A DNA stretch of 16,027 bases from Acidobacteriaceae bacterium (GCA_003136335.1 PLEA01000277.1:2846-18872); one strand, 5' to 3'. Counted from the first letter of the stretch, positions 8,330 through 15,502 are shown. Translations and numbers: made by a program. Notes: a model not told the origin generated them from the sequence alone.

Positions 8330-8533
8330 ATGGCAGAACAAGGAACAGTAAAGTGGTTCAATGACGCCAAAGGCTATGGCTTTATCAGCCGGCAGAATGG
8401 CGAAGATGTTTTTGTGCACTTCTCAGCGATCCAGGCGGGCGGATTCAAAAGCCTGCAGGAGGGCCAGACGGTGCAATTCGACGTAACCAAGGGCCCCAAG
8501 GGCTGGCAGGCTGAGAACGTCCAGCCGCTGTAA
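8330..8533 (+). CDS. cold-shock domain protein (CspA family)
   Basis: A 67-residue single OB-fold protein that binds single-stranded RNA or DNA and acts as an RNA chaperone in the cytoplasm. Nearly the whole length is the cold-shock domain: GTVKWF at the start, RNP1 K14-GYGFI-19, RNP2 V27-FVHF-31, and the C-terminal [14 protein letters not shown]. The start at 8330 gives the usual [10 protein letters not shown]. The ribosome site (AAAGGA) is about 14 bases away, longer than normal, so the in-frame TTG at 8303 cannot be ruled out, though it would add nine atypical residues. Single-gene unit ended by the terminator at 8554. Confidence 0.95.
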   Translation: MAEQGTVKWFNDAKGYGFISRQNGEDVFVHFSAIQAGGFKSLQEGQTVQFDVTKGPKGWQAENVQPL

Positions 8534-8553
8534 CCCAGATCCGTTGTTTAAAC

Positions 8554-8580
8554 GGCGATCTCTTTTTGAGATCGTCTTTT
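8554..8580 (+). terminator. intrinsic terminator of the cold-shock gene
   Basis: A nine-pair stem, GGCGATCTC with GAGATCGTC (one G-U pair), closes a TTTTT loop and is followed by TTTTC. It lies 20 bases after the cold-shock stop and 40 before the convergent Asp-box gene's stop. The other strand lacks a good T-run, so it serves mainly the plus strand. Confidence 0.85.
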
Positions 8581-8622
8581 CAATTTTTCGGGCTTTGAGA
8601 TATCAAGCGGCGCCACGGCATT

Positions 8623-10035
8623 CTACTTGGAGTGCTCTGGCGTCGTGAAGTCTGCGGTTCCAACTTTGACGATCGTTCCTCGGGGCTGCGGTTTCGCATC
8701 TTTCGCATCCTTGCCCTCGTCGGCCTTGTCCTTGGCTTCGGGCGCGGGTATAGGTTTCTCCGTCCAGATGCCGTAGACACGCCCGCCATAAGCCGCAATT
8801 CCGCTGTAGTCGCCGAAGAAGACTCCGCTGGCTTCGAATGGTTCATCGGTCCAAGCGTAGTTGCTGAAGCTGCGTCCATTGTCCGTGGAACGCGCCAGAA
8901 CCACAATCTGCTTGCGGTTCTGCGGATCCCCCCGGCGGTCATAAAAGAGAATGTCGACGGAGCCGTCAGTCGGGTCCACGGCGAGCCACTGGAAGAACTG
9001 TTCCGCTCCGTTGTGTACCAGATCGTTATTCACGCGGACCGGGGTTGTCCAATGCTTGCCCCCGTTGTCGGAGGTCGCAATGAAGACATCAAGATCGCCG
9101 TTGCGGTAGTCGCTCCACGTCACGTACAGGCGCTTGCTTTTCGGGTCGATGGCAATCTGCGGAAATCCGTTTGCTCGTTCGAGCGTCTGTATGGCGAACA
9201 TGATCGGCGGCGTATGAATGACGGCGCGTGCATGGGAGAAGGTTTTGCCACCGTCGCGAGAGGTAGTGAGCATGATCGCGTCATCCTGGCTCCATATGGC
9301 ATAGAGCTTGCCGTCCGGGCCAACTACACCGTCGAATCCTTCAGCGGCGCCGTTGTCATCGCGCGGCAAGCCAGGATGGGCATCGATCTCAATCGGCTGC
9401 GACCAAGTCTTCCCGTCGTCGGCGGAACGCGAAAGCACCATCTGCGAGTCGGCCAGCCTCCAGCGCGTCCAACCGATATAGAGATTGCCGGCATATTTGC
9501 CTTTCGTGTCGTCGGCGACAATGTACGGTTTGTCTTCAAATGGAATCCCGGGCGAACTGGTTTGCTCGGCGACGGGAATATGATCTGCTTCCCAGGTTTT
9601 TCCGCCATCGAGCGATCGCCGCACGAAGATGCCGTTGCGCGTCGCGCCATGTGCCCAGTAGTTAAAAGTCCCAAGCTTGTCGAAGGCGATGTAGCAGACA
9701 AAAGAGTGGCCTTGATTATCGAAAGCGACCGAGACGTCGCCGGAGATGCGATAGTTCTTGGGATCAACGCCCTCGGCCAGTTGCCAGGTGTGGCCGGCAT
9801 CCCGTGAATAGGCGGCGTGCACATTGTCCTGAAAAACACCAACTACCTGCTGCGGATTCGTAGGATTCACTGCGATCCCCGGCTCCGTGAAATAACCCGG
9901 TGTGGGAGTGAGAGTGAAGACGTGGGACTGAGGCGCTTTTGGGAGATCCTGGCTCTGCAAGAGCACGGCTGTAATGAAAAAGAGAAGGAAGACAATCGTG
10001 GATGCGAATCGACGAAAATGTTGCGAGAAGAACAT
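8623..10035 (-). CDS. exported sialidase-fold (Asp-box/BNR repeat) protein
   Basis: A 470-residue secreted protein. Residues 1-29 form a signal peptide or anchor (FASTIVFLLFFITAVLL). Six Asp-box motifs (SxDxGxxW/F) follow at 77-84, 141-148, 204-211, 259-266, 322-329 and 383-390. They mark a six-bladed beta-propeller of the sialidase/neuraminidase superfamily. The arginine triad and Tyr/Glu pair of true sialidases are not evident to me, so enzyme activity is unproven. A Lys/Asp/Ala-rich low-complexity stretch (430-452) precedes the tail. The start at 10035 was chosen over 10131 because AGGGGA precedes it at good spacing and the signal peptide then starts correctly. It follows the ROK kinase by 37 bases on the same strand, probably one transcript, which may hint at a sugar role. 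Confidence 0.85.
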   Translation of the reverse strand: MFFSQHFRRFASTIVFLLFFITAVLLQSQDLPKAPQSHVFTLTPTPGYFTEPGIAVNPTNPQQVVGVFQDNVHAAYSRDAGHTWQLAEGVDPKNYRISGDVSVAFDNQGHSFVCYIAFDKLGTFNYWAHGATRNGIFVRRSLDGGKTWEADHIPVAEQTSSPGIPFEDKPYIVADDTKGKYAGNLYIGWTRWRLADSQMVLSRSADDGKTWSQPIEIDAHPGLPRDDNGAAEGFDGVVGPDGKLYAIWSQDDAIMLTTSRDGGKTFSHARAVIHTPPIMFAIQTLERANGFPQIAIDPKSKRLYVTWSDYRNGDLDVFIATSDNGGKHWTTPVRVNNDLVHNGAEQFFQWLAVDPTDGSVDILFYDRRGDPQNRKQIVVLARSTDNGRSFSNYAWTDEPFEASGVFFGDYSGIAAYGGRVYGIWTEKPIPAPEAKDKADEGKDAKDAKPQPRGTIVKVGTADFTTPEHSK

Positions 10036-10072
10036 TCGAAGTCCCCTGGTGTTCGTGATCGACTTTGCGTTG

Positions 10073-11077
10073 CTAAGGAAGGTTCTCAGAACACAGGGCC
10101 GCGCCTCCAGCAATTCCTGCGTCTGCCCCATAGTGCGCCATCAACAGCGGAATCCCGGAGGCGCGTGGATTCACGCACCAAGCCGGAAGGCGATTCTTAA
10201 TTTCGTCAAAAAAAGGCTGCAACATCGCGGCCACGCCGCCACCCATCACGAGAACGTCGGGGTCGAGCAGATCGACGATGTTGCCGAGCCAGGGAGTCAA
10301 GACCGCAACAGTCTCAAGAAGAATTTCCCGCGCCAGCGGATCGCCGGCGACATAAGCCTGTCCCACGAATTCGCTGGTAACGGCGGCCATGCTTCCTTGC
10401 GCAAGGTCAAGAATGGTGGAATGCCGATGTGGTTCAGCGCGGAGCTTTGTACGTGCCCGTGCGCCAATTGCAGGGCCGGCCGCTAACACTTCGATGCACC
10501 CGCGTTTGCCGCAGCTGCAAAGCGGGCCGCGATAGTCGATGCTCACATGGCCGCCTTCGCCCGCAGAGCCGGTATTGCCGTGGTAGATGCGGCCATCCAG
10601 AACAATGCCGGTTCCAATGCCGGTTCCGATCGTGGCATAGAAAACGTAGCGGTATCCGCGCGCCGCGCCCCAGCGCGTTTCGGCGAGGGCCGCGGCGTTC
10701 GCGTCGTTGTCAACGTGGACAGGCACGCGATACTTCGCCGCGATTTTCTCGGCGAGCGGAAAATTCCTCCAGCAGGGCAGATTTGGAGGATTAAGAATTA
10801 TGCCTGTCTTCGGATCCAGCGGGCCGGGGGCGCAGATTCCAATACTCCGTGTGCCATCCCTGGTCGCCGTGGAAATCAACGAATCAATCGCGCAAGTGAC
10901 CGCCTGCAAAGCAGCTTCAGGCGTGCTATTCGCCACCATGGGCTGGCGGCCCTGCGAAAGTATCTTGCCTTCGCGGTCCACGAGTCCAACAGCGACCTTC
11001 GTGCCGCCTATATCCACGCCGAGTATTGGACCGCTATGTTGTGAGGTGCCAGTCATCGTTTTGAACGTCGCCGCCAT
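10073..11077 (-). CDS. ROK-family sugar kinase (glucokinase-like)
   Basis: A 334-residue cytoplasmic ATP-dependent sugar kinase. It has the phosphate-binding motif DIGGTK (22-27), the catalytic region VDNDANAAALAE (D125 as base), the adenosine-motif glycines GTGIGTG (151-157), and the ROK signature with zinc ligands: E174-GGH177 and CSCGKRGC (C187, C189, C194). There is no N-terminal helix-turn-helix, so it is a kinase rather than a ROK repressor. Length is normal. Substrate (glucose, N-acetylglucosamine, N-acetylmannosamine or other) cannot be read from the sequence. The ATG at 11056 is an alternative start; neither has a strong ribosome site. Followed closely by the Asp-box protein gene, and divergent from the sulfur operon. 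Confidence 0.92.
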   Translation of the reverse strand: MAATFKTMTGTSQHSGPILGVDIGGTKVAVGLVDREGKILSQGRQPMVANSTPEAALQAVTCAIDSLISTATRDGTRSIGICAPGPLDPKTGIILNPPNLPCWRNFPLAEKIAAKYRVPVHVDNDANAAALAETRWGAARGYRYVFYATIGTGIGTGIVLDGRIYHGNTGSAGEGGHVSIDYRGPLCSCGKRGCIEVLAAGPAIGARARTKLRAEPHRHSTILDLAQGSMAAVTSEFVGQAYVAGDPLAREILLETVAVLTPWLGNIVDLLDPDVLVMGGGVAAMLQPFFDEIKNRLPAWCVNPRASGIPLLMAHYGADAGIAGGAALCSENLP

Positions 11078-11256
11078 CTGAAGCGCATCAGGTCAGACTG
11101 CGAAAGCCTTTGCAGAGCAATCAAAGATTATCACTCAACGATGTTCGGAAGCCTAAGTGGCTGATTCTACAGCGAGGTTATGCCATTCGAAGGAGAGCTG
11201 CAAAAATTCTGATTCTTTCGATTTGAATTATGAATCCAAGATGTTACATACGATTG

Positions 11257-11285
11257 TTGACGGCGCAAGCTGCTCAACCTAGAAT
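11257..11285 (+). promoter_or_regulatory. sigma-70 promoter of the sulfur-assimilation operon
   Basis: TTGACG (11257-11262) and TAGAAT (11280-11285) are spaced by exactly 17 bases, each five of six to consensus. The transcript should begin about 11291-11293, only a few bases before the ATG at 11296. It is the best promoter match in the window and sits directly ahead of the cysteine-codon leader. Confidence 0.75.
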
Positions 11286-11295
11286 CTAAACTCGA

Positions 11296-11382
11296 ATGTC
11301 AGAGAACCGCAATCTTCGCGCGATGTGCTGTTGCACTTGTTGTTGTTGTGCATGCGTGTGCACTGGCGCGGGGGGGTGCTGA
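11296..11382 (+). CDS. poly-cysteine leader peptide
   Basis: A 28-codon frame starting at ATG 11296 with a hydrophilic head (MSENRNLRA), then an in-frame ATG (11323) opening the 19-residue stretch MCCCTCCCCACVCTGAGGC before TGA (11380-11382). Ten of the last 18 codons are cysteine (TGC or TGT), including CCC and CCCC runs. The predicted transcript starts 3-5 bases before 11296, so the longer form would be essentially leaderless. No Shine-Dalgarno stands at proper distance from either ATG. Position (between promoter and terminator, ahead of genes that make sulfide for cysteine) is the classic arrangement of an amino-acid leader peptide. Poly-cysteine upstream frames of this kind have been described in mycobacteria; it is unlikely to be a functional protein. 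Confidence 0.8.
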   Translation: MSENRNLRAMCCCTCCCCACVCTGAGGC

Positions 11383-11428
11383 CCTAAGAAATCTTTCTTA
11401 ACGCAGGCACTCATGAACCCATCGCCAG
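11363..11428 (+). promoter_or_regulatory. proposed antiterminator of the cysteine attenuator
   Basis: CTGGCG-C-GGG (11363-11372), inside the last codons of the leader peptide, can pair with CCC-AT-CGCCAG (11418-11428), the 5' arm of the terminator. That gives a six-pair plus three-pair helix with a small internal loop. CTGGCG also occurs as the start of the terminator's 3' arm (11434-11439), so the two structures are mutually exclusive. A ribosome stalled on the four-cysteine run (11338-11349) would leave 11363 onward free; a ribosome at the stop codon would cover it. Between the arms lies a near-palindrome TAAGAAATCTTTCTTA (11385-11400). Pairing is read by eye, without energy calculation. 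Confidence 0.6.
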
Positions 11429-11455
11429 ATGACCTGGCGGTGGGTTTTTTATTTT
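11416..11455 (+). terminator. attenuator terminator before the reductase gene
   Basis: CCCATCGCCAG (11418-11428) pairs with CTGGCGGTGGG (11434-11444), 11 pairs including one U-G, around an ATGAC loop. Flanking AA/TT can extend the stem, and TTTTTTATTTT follows (11445-11455). It lies between the operon promoter and the first gene (start 11471), with no completed gene before it except the cysteine leader. That makes it a conditional terminator rather than an end-of-operon one. Confidence 0.88.
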
Positions 11456-11470
11456 CCAGACTCTATTTCT

Positions 11471-13189
11471 ATGACAAACACAGCCAAAGAAACCAAAGCT
11501 CAAAAGGTGGAGCGCCTCAAGCGCGCCAAGAATCCTTGGGAAGGGTTGGAGGAAATCCGTCGCTTTGCCCGAGAAGGATTCGAATCCATTCCTGCCGAGT
11601 GGATCGGAACTTATTTCCGTTGGTGGGGCGTTTACACGCAGGGAGACGGAGCGGGAGTCACCGGCGGGCAGGGTGGGGAAGGCCGGGCGCTGCAGCGCTT
11701 CATGGTGCGCATCCGCATTCCCAACGGAATGATGAGTTCGCTGCAGTTGCGGGCGATTGCCGACCTCACTCGACGCCACGCCAACGGAATTGCCGACCTT
11801 ACCGTACGCCAGAACATTCAGCTGCACTGGGTCACCATCGAATCGCTGCCGGAAGTGCTCGAAGGACTCTGGCAGGTGGGATTGAATACGACCGGCGCTT
11901 GCGGCGATGTGGTGCGGAATGTGACCGGATGCCCGGTCGCGGGTGTAGATGCGGACGAAATTGTGGATGCTTCGCCACTCGTGCTGGAGGCATCGCAGTT
12001 GCTGGCGGGGAATGCTGATTTCTACAACTTGCCGCGCAAGTTCAAAATTTCGATCACCGGATGCCGGGTGTGGTGCCCGTATCCGGAAATCAATGACGTC
12101 GGCCTGACTGCACTAACGCGCGTGGTCGACGGCAAACCCGAAGTTGGCTTCTCTCTACGCGTCGCAGGTGGGCTTTCGACGGAACCCTATCTTGGAGCGC
12201 GACTGGATGCATTCGTCCGCTGGAACCAGGTTCTGCCCGTGATCAAGGGCATCGCCGAATTGTTTCGCGATTCCGACGTTCTGCGCGAACACCGTGAGCG
12301 CGCGAGGCTGAAATTTCTCTTCCTGCGGCACGGATGGACTGCCGACCGTTTTCTGAGCGAACTGCACGAGCGCATCGGATTCCAACTTGATCCCGCGGTC
12401 GAGGAGCATCCGCCCGACGACGTCTACCGCGATCACGTGGGGATTCATGCGCAGAAGCAGGCCGGTCTCTCATACGTGGGAGCAGTGGCGCTGCGCGGGC
12501 GAATTAACGCGGAACAGATGCAGGCAGCCGCGGATCTGGCCGAGCGCTTTGCCGGCGGCGAATTGCGTGCCACCAATATGCAGAACCTCCTCGTTGTGAA
12601 CGTTTCAACGGTCAATACCGAAGGGCTGGCGAAAGAGTTCGACGCGATCGGATTGAAGGTTGGCGGGTCGGCCTTCTGGCGGGGGACGGTGGCCTGCAGC
12701 GGGACGGAATTCTGCAAGCTGGCCATCACCGAAACCAAGAGCTTCTCTCGCTGGCTCGTGGAAGAACTGGAAGATCGATTACCCGGTTTCGATCAACATC
12801 TGAAGTTGCACGTCACTGGATGTCCCAACAGTTGCGGACAGCACTGGATCGCTGACATCGGGATCGAAGGCAAGAAGATCAAAGTTCAGGACCGCATGGT
12901 CGACGCCTACTACTTCTGTGTGGGCGGAGCCTTAGGTTTGCATCAGGCCACGGCGCGGCCAGTCGGATATCGCTGCGCCGCGACCGAAGTGCCGGACGCG
13001 CTGGAACGTCTGTTGGGGCGCTACCTGGCGCAGCGCGAACCGGGCGAAAATTTGCGCCGCTTTTTTGTACGCCACAGCGATCAGGAGTTGCGCGAATTTC
13101 TGGCCGGAGAAGTCGTGGCCGGGGTGGCTCGCGATTTGCCGGACCCGACTCGGAATCTGGCGCAGTCCGCAGGAGGAATCGGTGACTAG
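11471..13189 (+). CDS. ferredoxin-type nitrite/sulfite reductase (siroheme, [4Fe-4S])
   Basis: A 572-residue assimilatory siroheme reductase with two ferrodoxin-like/NIR-SIR repeats. The cluster and siroheme cysteines are C409-x5-C415 (ACSGTEFCKLAITETK) and C451-x3-C455 (TGCPNSCGQ). The N-terminal half carries FMVRIRIPNG, RQNIQLHW and ACGDVVRNVTGCPVAG. The operon (cysH, siroheme synthesis, cysteine leader) argues for sulfite to sulfide, six electrons, in the cytoplasm. Family members of this type reduce nitrite or sulfite, so sequence alone is not decisive. Y55 (WGVYTQ) and C144 (ACGD) may correspond to the Tyr-Cys pair reported in Mycobacterium tuberculosis NirA/SirA. The start at 11471 gives MTNTAKETKAQ with no clear ribosome site; the ATG at 11429 lies in the terminator loop and was rejected. 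First gene of the operon. Confidence 0.92.
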   Translation: MTNTAKETKAQKVERLKRAKNPWEGLEEIRRFAREGFESIPAEWIGTYFRWWGVYTQGDGAGVTGGQGGEGRALQRFMVRIRIPNGMMSSLQLRAIADLTRRHANGIADLTVRQNIQLHWVTIESLPEVLEGLWQVGLNTTGACGDVVRNVTGCPVAGVDADEIVDASPLVLEASQLLAGNADFYNLPRKFKISITGCRVWCPYPEINDVGLTALTRVVDGKPEVGFSLRVAGGLSTEPYLGARLDAFVRWNQVLPVIKGIAELFRDSDVLREHRERARLKFLFLRHGWTADRFLSELHERIGFQLDPAVEEHPPDDVYRDHVGIHAQKQAGLSYVGAVALRGRINAEQMQAAADLAERFAGGELRATNMQNLLVVNVSTVNTEGLAKEFDAIGLKVGGSAFWRGTVACSGTEFCKLAITETKSFSRWLVEELEDRLPGFDQHLKLHVTGCPNSCGQHWIADIGIEGKKIKVQDRMVDAYYFCVGGALGLHQATARPVGYRCAATEVPDALERLLGRYLAQREPGENLRRFFVRHSDQELREFLAGEVVAGVARDLPDPTRNLAQSAGGIGD

Positions 13190-13802
13190 CTTGTTTCCCA
13201 TGTTTTTGAAGTTGGAAGGCAGGCACTGCCTGGTCGTGGGCGCCGGGAAAATCGGCGAGCCCAAGATCGGCGGCCTGCTTGAGACGGGTGCGCGCATCCG
13301 CGTGGTTGCCCTCGATGCGAGTTCCACCGTTCGCAAATGGGCGCGCGCTGGAAAGATCGAGCTGGAGTTGAGAGCGTTTTCGATCGAGGATCTGGACGGA
13401 GCGTTTCTGGCAGTCGTAGCGACCAATTCGCGCAGCTTGAATGAAAGGGTCTATCACGAGGCGCAGAGATGCGGCGTGCTCTGCAACGTGGTCGACGTTC
13501 CGGACCTCTGCGATTTCTTTTATCCGGCAGTCGTGCGTCGTGGCGATCTGCAAATTGCCGTTTCAACTTCCGGGCAAAGTCCATCGCTGGCCCAGAGGAT
13601 TCGTCAGCAGCTCGAAAAACAATTTGGCCCCGGCTACGCCGCCTGGGTGGCGGAACTTGGCGAGACACGAAAGCTGATTCTCGCCAGCGATCTCGACAAA
13701 GAACACAAGCTGGATCTGCTGCATTCGTTGGCCAGCAGGGAAGCGCTGGAAGCGGCCTTGGCCGCAACGCCGCAACTAGCCGCAAAAGGAGAGGGAGCAT
13801 GA
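13182..13802 (+). CDS. precorrin-2 dehydrogenase/sirohydrochlorin ferrochelatase (CysG N-terminal type)
   Basis: A 206-residue enzyme of siroheme synthesis: NAD-dependent oxidation of precorrin-2 to sirohydrochlorin and probably iron insertion. It begins with FPMFLKLEGRHCLVVGAGKIG (Rossmann GxGxxG around 20-25). It has NVVDVPDLCDFFYPAVV, where D105 sits at the place of the CysG catalytic aspartate, and the TSGQSPSLAQRIRQQLE segment that follows the phosphoserine site in CysG. It is the free-standing form; the methylase is encoded separately next door. The frame is open from 13065, but the GTG at 13182 is the start because AGGAGGAA precedes it by about five bases and homology starts there. It overlaps the reductase gene by eight bases, implying coupled translation. 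Confidence 0.93.
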   Translation: MTSLFPMFLKLEGRHCLVVGAGKIGEPKIGGLLETGARIRVVALDASSTVRKWARAGKIELELRAFSIEDLDGAFLAVVATNSRSLNERVYHEAQRCGVLCNVVDVPDLCDFFYPAVVRRGDLQIAVSTSGQSPSLAQRIRQQLEKQFGPGYAAWVAELGETRKLILASDLDKEHKLDLLHSLASREALEAALAATPQLAAKGEGA

Positions 13803-14632
13803 AGGGAAACGTTTATCTAGTGGGCGCGGGACCGGGCGACCCGGAGTTGCTCACGTTGAAGGCGCACCGTCTGCTGAGAACGGCCGATGCGGTGCTGCAC
13901 GATGACTTGGTCGCTCCGGACATCTTGAGCCTGATTCCTCGGACCGCGCAGGTTCATAACGTCGGTAAGCGTTGTGGGAAGAAGAACATTCTGAAGGAGG
14001 AAATCAATTTTCTGATGGTTGCCCTGGACGATTCCGGTTTGCAGGTGGTTCGTTTGAAAAGCGGCGATCCGCTCATCTTTGGACGAGCTGGGGAAGAAAT
14101 CGAATCGCTGCGGCTGGCTGGTATTCCCTACGAGGTTGTACCGGGAGTGACTTCTGCCCTCGGTGCAGCAGCGGCGGCGAAGATTCCGCTGACTCATCGA
14201 AGGGTATCGTCAGCGCTCGTGTTCATCACTGCGCATCAGGCTTCTGGGAGCGAAGCTGCGAACTGGAGCAAGCTGGCAGGAAGCGGGGCGACGCTCGTGA
14301 TCTACATGCCCGGACAGAAATACTCCGAAGTCGCCTCGAAGCTGAAGGCGGCTGGGCTCGCCGGCAAGACGCCCTGCGCGGTCATCTCCCGCGCCACAAC
14401 CCCGCACCAGCGCACGCACCGCACAACAATCGCCGGACTGGCTGGCGCACCGCCACTGGCGACTCCGACGCTGCTGGTCGTGGGTGAGGTCGTGTGTTTT
14501 TCCGATCCCACAGCGCTGGCGCGGGAACTCAGCGTGACGGCTATTGAAGACGGCAATGCATTCCCCTCATCGCTATTCGCGGATTCCACCTCGGCTGCGA
14601 ACTCTGCAACCAATGAGGAGCCATTCTCGTGA
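13799..14632 (+). CDS. cobA: uroporphyrinogen-III C-methyltransferase
   Basis: A 277-residue S-adenosylmethionine-dependent methylase that turns uroporphyrinogen III into precorrin-2, the step before the preceding gene's product. Motifs: VYLVGAGPGDPELLT (5-19), DDLV, GKRCGKK, VVRLKSGDPLIFGRAGEE (83-100), VVPGVTSALGAAAAA (113-127) and PLTHR; a Ser/Ala-rich tail of about 40 residues follows the domain. The start ATG at 13799 overlaps the previous stop (ATGA) and has GGAGAGGGAG before it. The frame is open far upstream, from 13469, but that is not homologous. With its neighbour it supplies siroheme for the reductase. It could also feed cobalamin synthesis, though no cobalamin genes are in view. 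Confidence 0.95.
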   Translation: MKGNVYLVGAGPGDPELLTLKAHRLLRTADAVLHDDLVAPDILSLIPRTAQVHNVGKRCGKKNILKEEINFLMVALDDSGLQVVRLKSGDPLIFGRAGEEIESLRLAGIPYEVVPGVTSALGAAAAAKIPLTHRRVSSALVFITAHQASGSEAANWSKLAGSGATLVIYMPGQKYSEVASKLKAAGLAGKTPCAVISRATTPHQRTHRTTIAGLAGAPPLATPTLLVVGEVVCFSDPTALARELSVTAIEDGNAFPSSLFADSTSAANSATNEEPFS

Positions 14633-15393
14633 AGGATCATTTCCAGGATTATGTCCGAGAGCAGATCGCAGGAGTGCAACTGGCGGCGGAGAGTTGGACT
14701 CCGCAGCGAGTTCTAAGTTGGTCGTTTGAGACATTTGGAAACCGTGTGGCCATTTCCTCCGCGTTCGGAGCCGAAGGAATGGCGCTAATCGATATGGCTT
14801 CCCGGGTCCGCAAGGACTTCCGCCTTTTCACCATCGACACCGAATTTCTCTTTCCCGAGACGTATACTTTGATGGATCGGATTGAAGAAAAGTACGGAAT
14901 CGAGATCGAGAAGGTCTATTCTGTTCTCTCGTCCCAGGAGCAGGAACGCATTCACGGAGCAGGGTTGTGGGCGCGCGATCCCGACCGCTGCTGCAGTTTG
15001 CGGAAAGTGGAACCACTCCGATGCAAACTGAGCGAGTTGAGCGCGTGGATCACGAGCATTCGCCGTGACCAGACATCGGTGAGGTCCAGCGCGAGAAAAG
15101 TAGAATGGGATGCGAAGTTTGGCTTGGTGAAGATCAATCCAATCGTCGACTGGACATCAAAGCAAGTTTGGCGCTACATCCACGACCACGATGTGCCCTA
15201 CAACGCGCTTCATAATCAGGACTATCCCAGCATTGGATGCACGCATTGCACACGGGCAGTGAGGCCGGGAGAAGATCCGCGCGCCGGACGTTGGCCAGGA
15301 TTGGCCAAGACCGAGTGCGGCCTGCACGTCATCGATCCCGTGGCGGCTTCGCCTGCAGCGGGTGCATCGAAGGCCGCGAAGTCCGCAAGCTAG
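14629..15393 (+). CDS. cysH: assimilatory adenylyl-sulfate (APS) reductase
   Basis: A 254-residue cytoplasmic enzyme reducing adenosine 5'-phosphosulfate to sulfite with thioredoxin-type donors. It has SSAFGAEGMALIDMA (43-57, nucleotide loop), TIDTEFLFPET (68-78), CC at 121-122 in RCCSLRKVEPL, CxxC at 204/207 (IGCTHCTRAV) and the catalytic C230 in KTECGLH. The CC...CxxC pattern binds a [4Fe-4S] cluster and marks the APS-specific type rather than the PAPS-specific E. coli type. Start GTG 14629 overlaps the cobA stop (GTGA), with GAGGAG about ten bases before. Last gene of the operon. The sulfate-activating enzymes are not in this window. The final 20 residues are an Ala/Ser/Lys tail. Confidence 0.95.
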   Translation: MKDHFQDYVREQIAGVQLAAESWTPQRVLSWSFETFGNRVAISSAFGAEGMALIDMASRVRKDFRLFTIDTEFLFPETYTLMDRIEEKYGIEIEKVYSVLSSQEQERIHGAGLWARDPDRCCSLRKVEPLRCKLSELSAWITSIRRDQTSVRSSARKVEWDAKFGLVKINPIVDWTSKQVWRYIHDHDVPYNALHNQDYPSIGCTHCTRAVRPGEDPRAGRWPGLAKTECGLHVIDPVAASPAAGASKAAKSAS

Positions 15394-15502
15394 CACTGCC
15401 TATGGCCCAACCCGCCTGGCAGAAACGGCGGAGAATCCTCGCCAGTCGCCGGGAGACTGCGGAAAAAATTCCATGGAGAAAAGTTCCGCTGCCGATGTCA
15501 GC

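Noticed and set aside
8632..9807. 391-codon plus-strand frame
   Set aside because: Antisense shadow of the Asp-box protein gene, whose six repeats and signal peptide are convincing.
11323..11382. Poly-Cys peptide as a metallothionein or low-complexity repeat
   Set aside because: Promoter, terminator, competing arms and the sulfur operon explain it better as a leader peptide; TGT/TGC use is mixed, so it is not a simple base repeat.
11429..11470. Upstream ATG of the reductase frame (adds MTWRWVFYFPDSIS)
   Set aside because: It lies in the loop and 3' arm of the terminator hairpin and the added residues are encoded by stem and T-run; the family-like sequence starts at 11471.
11257..11470. SAM or other sulfur-related riboswitch in the operon leader
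   Set aside because: No multi-helix aptamer pattern is visible and much of the leader is taken up by the Cys frame and terminator; I could not run a covariance search.
13469..13798. Long upstream extension of the cobA frame
   Set aside because: It is the out-of-frame shadow of the precorrin-2 dehydrogenase gene; ATG 13799 has a ribosome site and begins the family match.
15420..15475. Possible terminator between cysH and the LysR gene (CAGTC...GACTG)
   Set aside because: Stem of only five pairs and no T-run on either strand.
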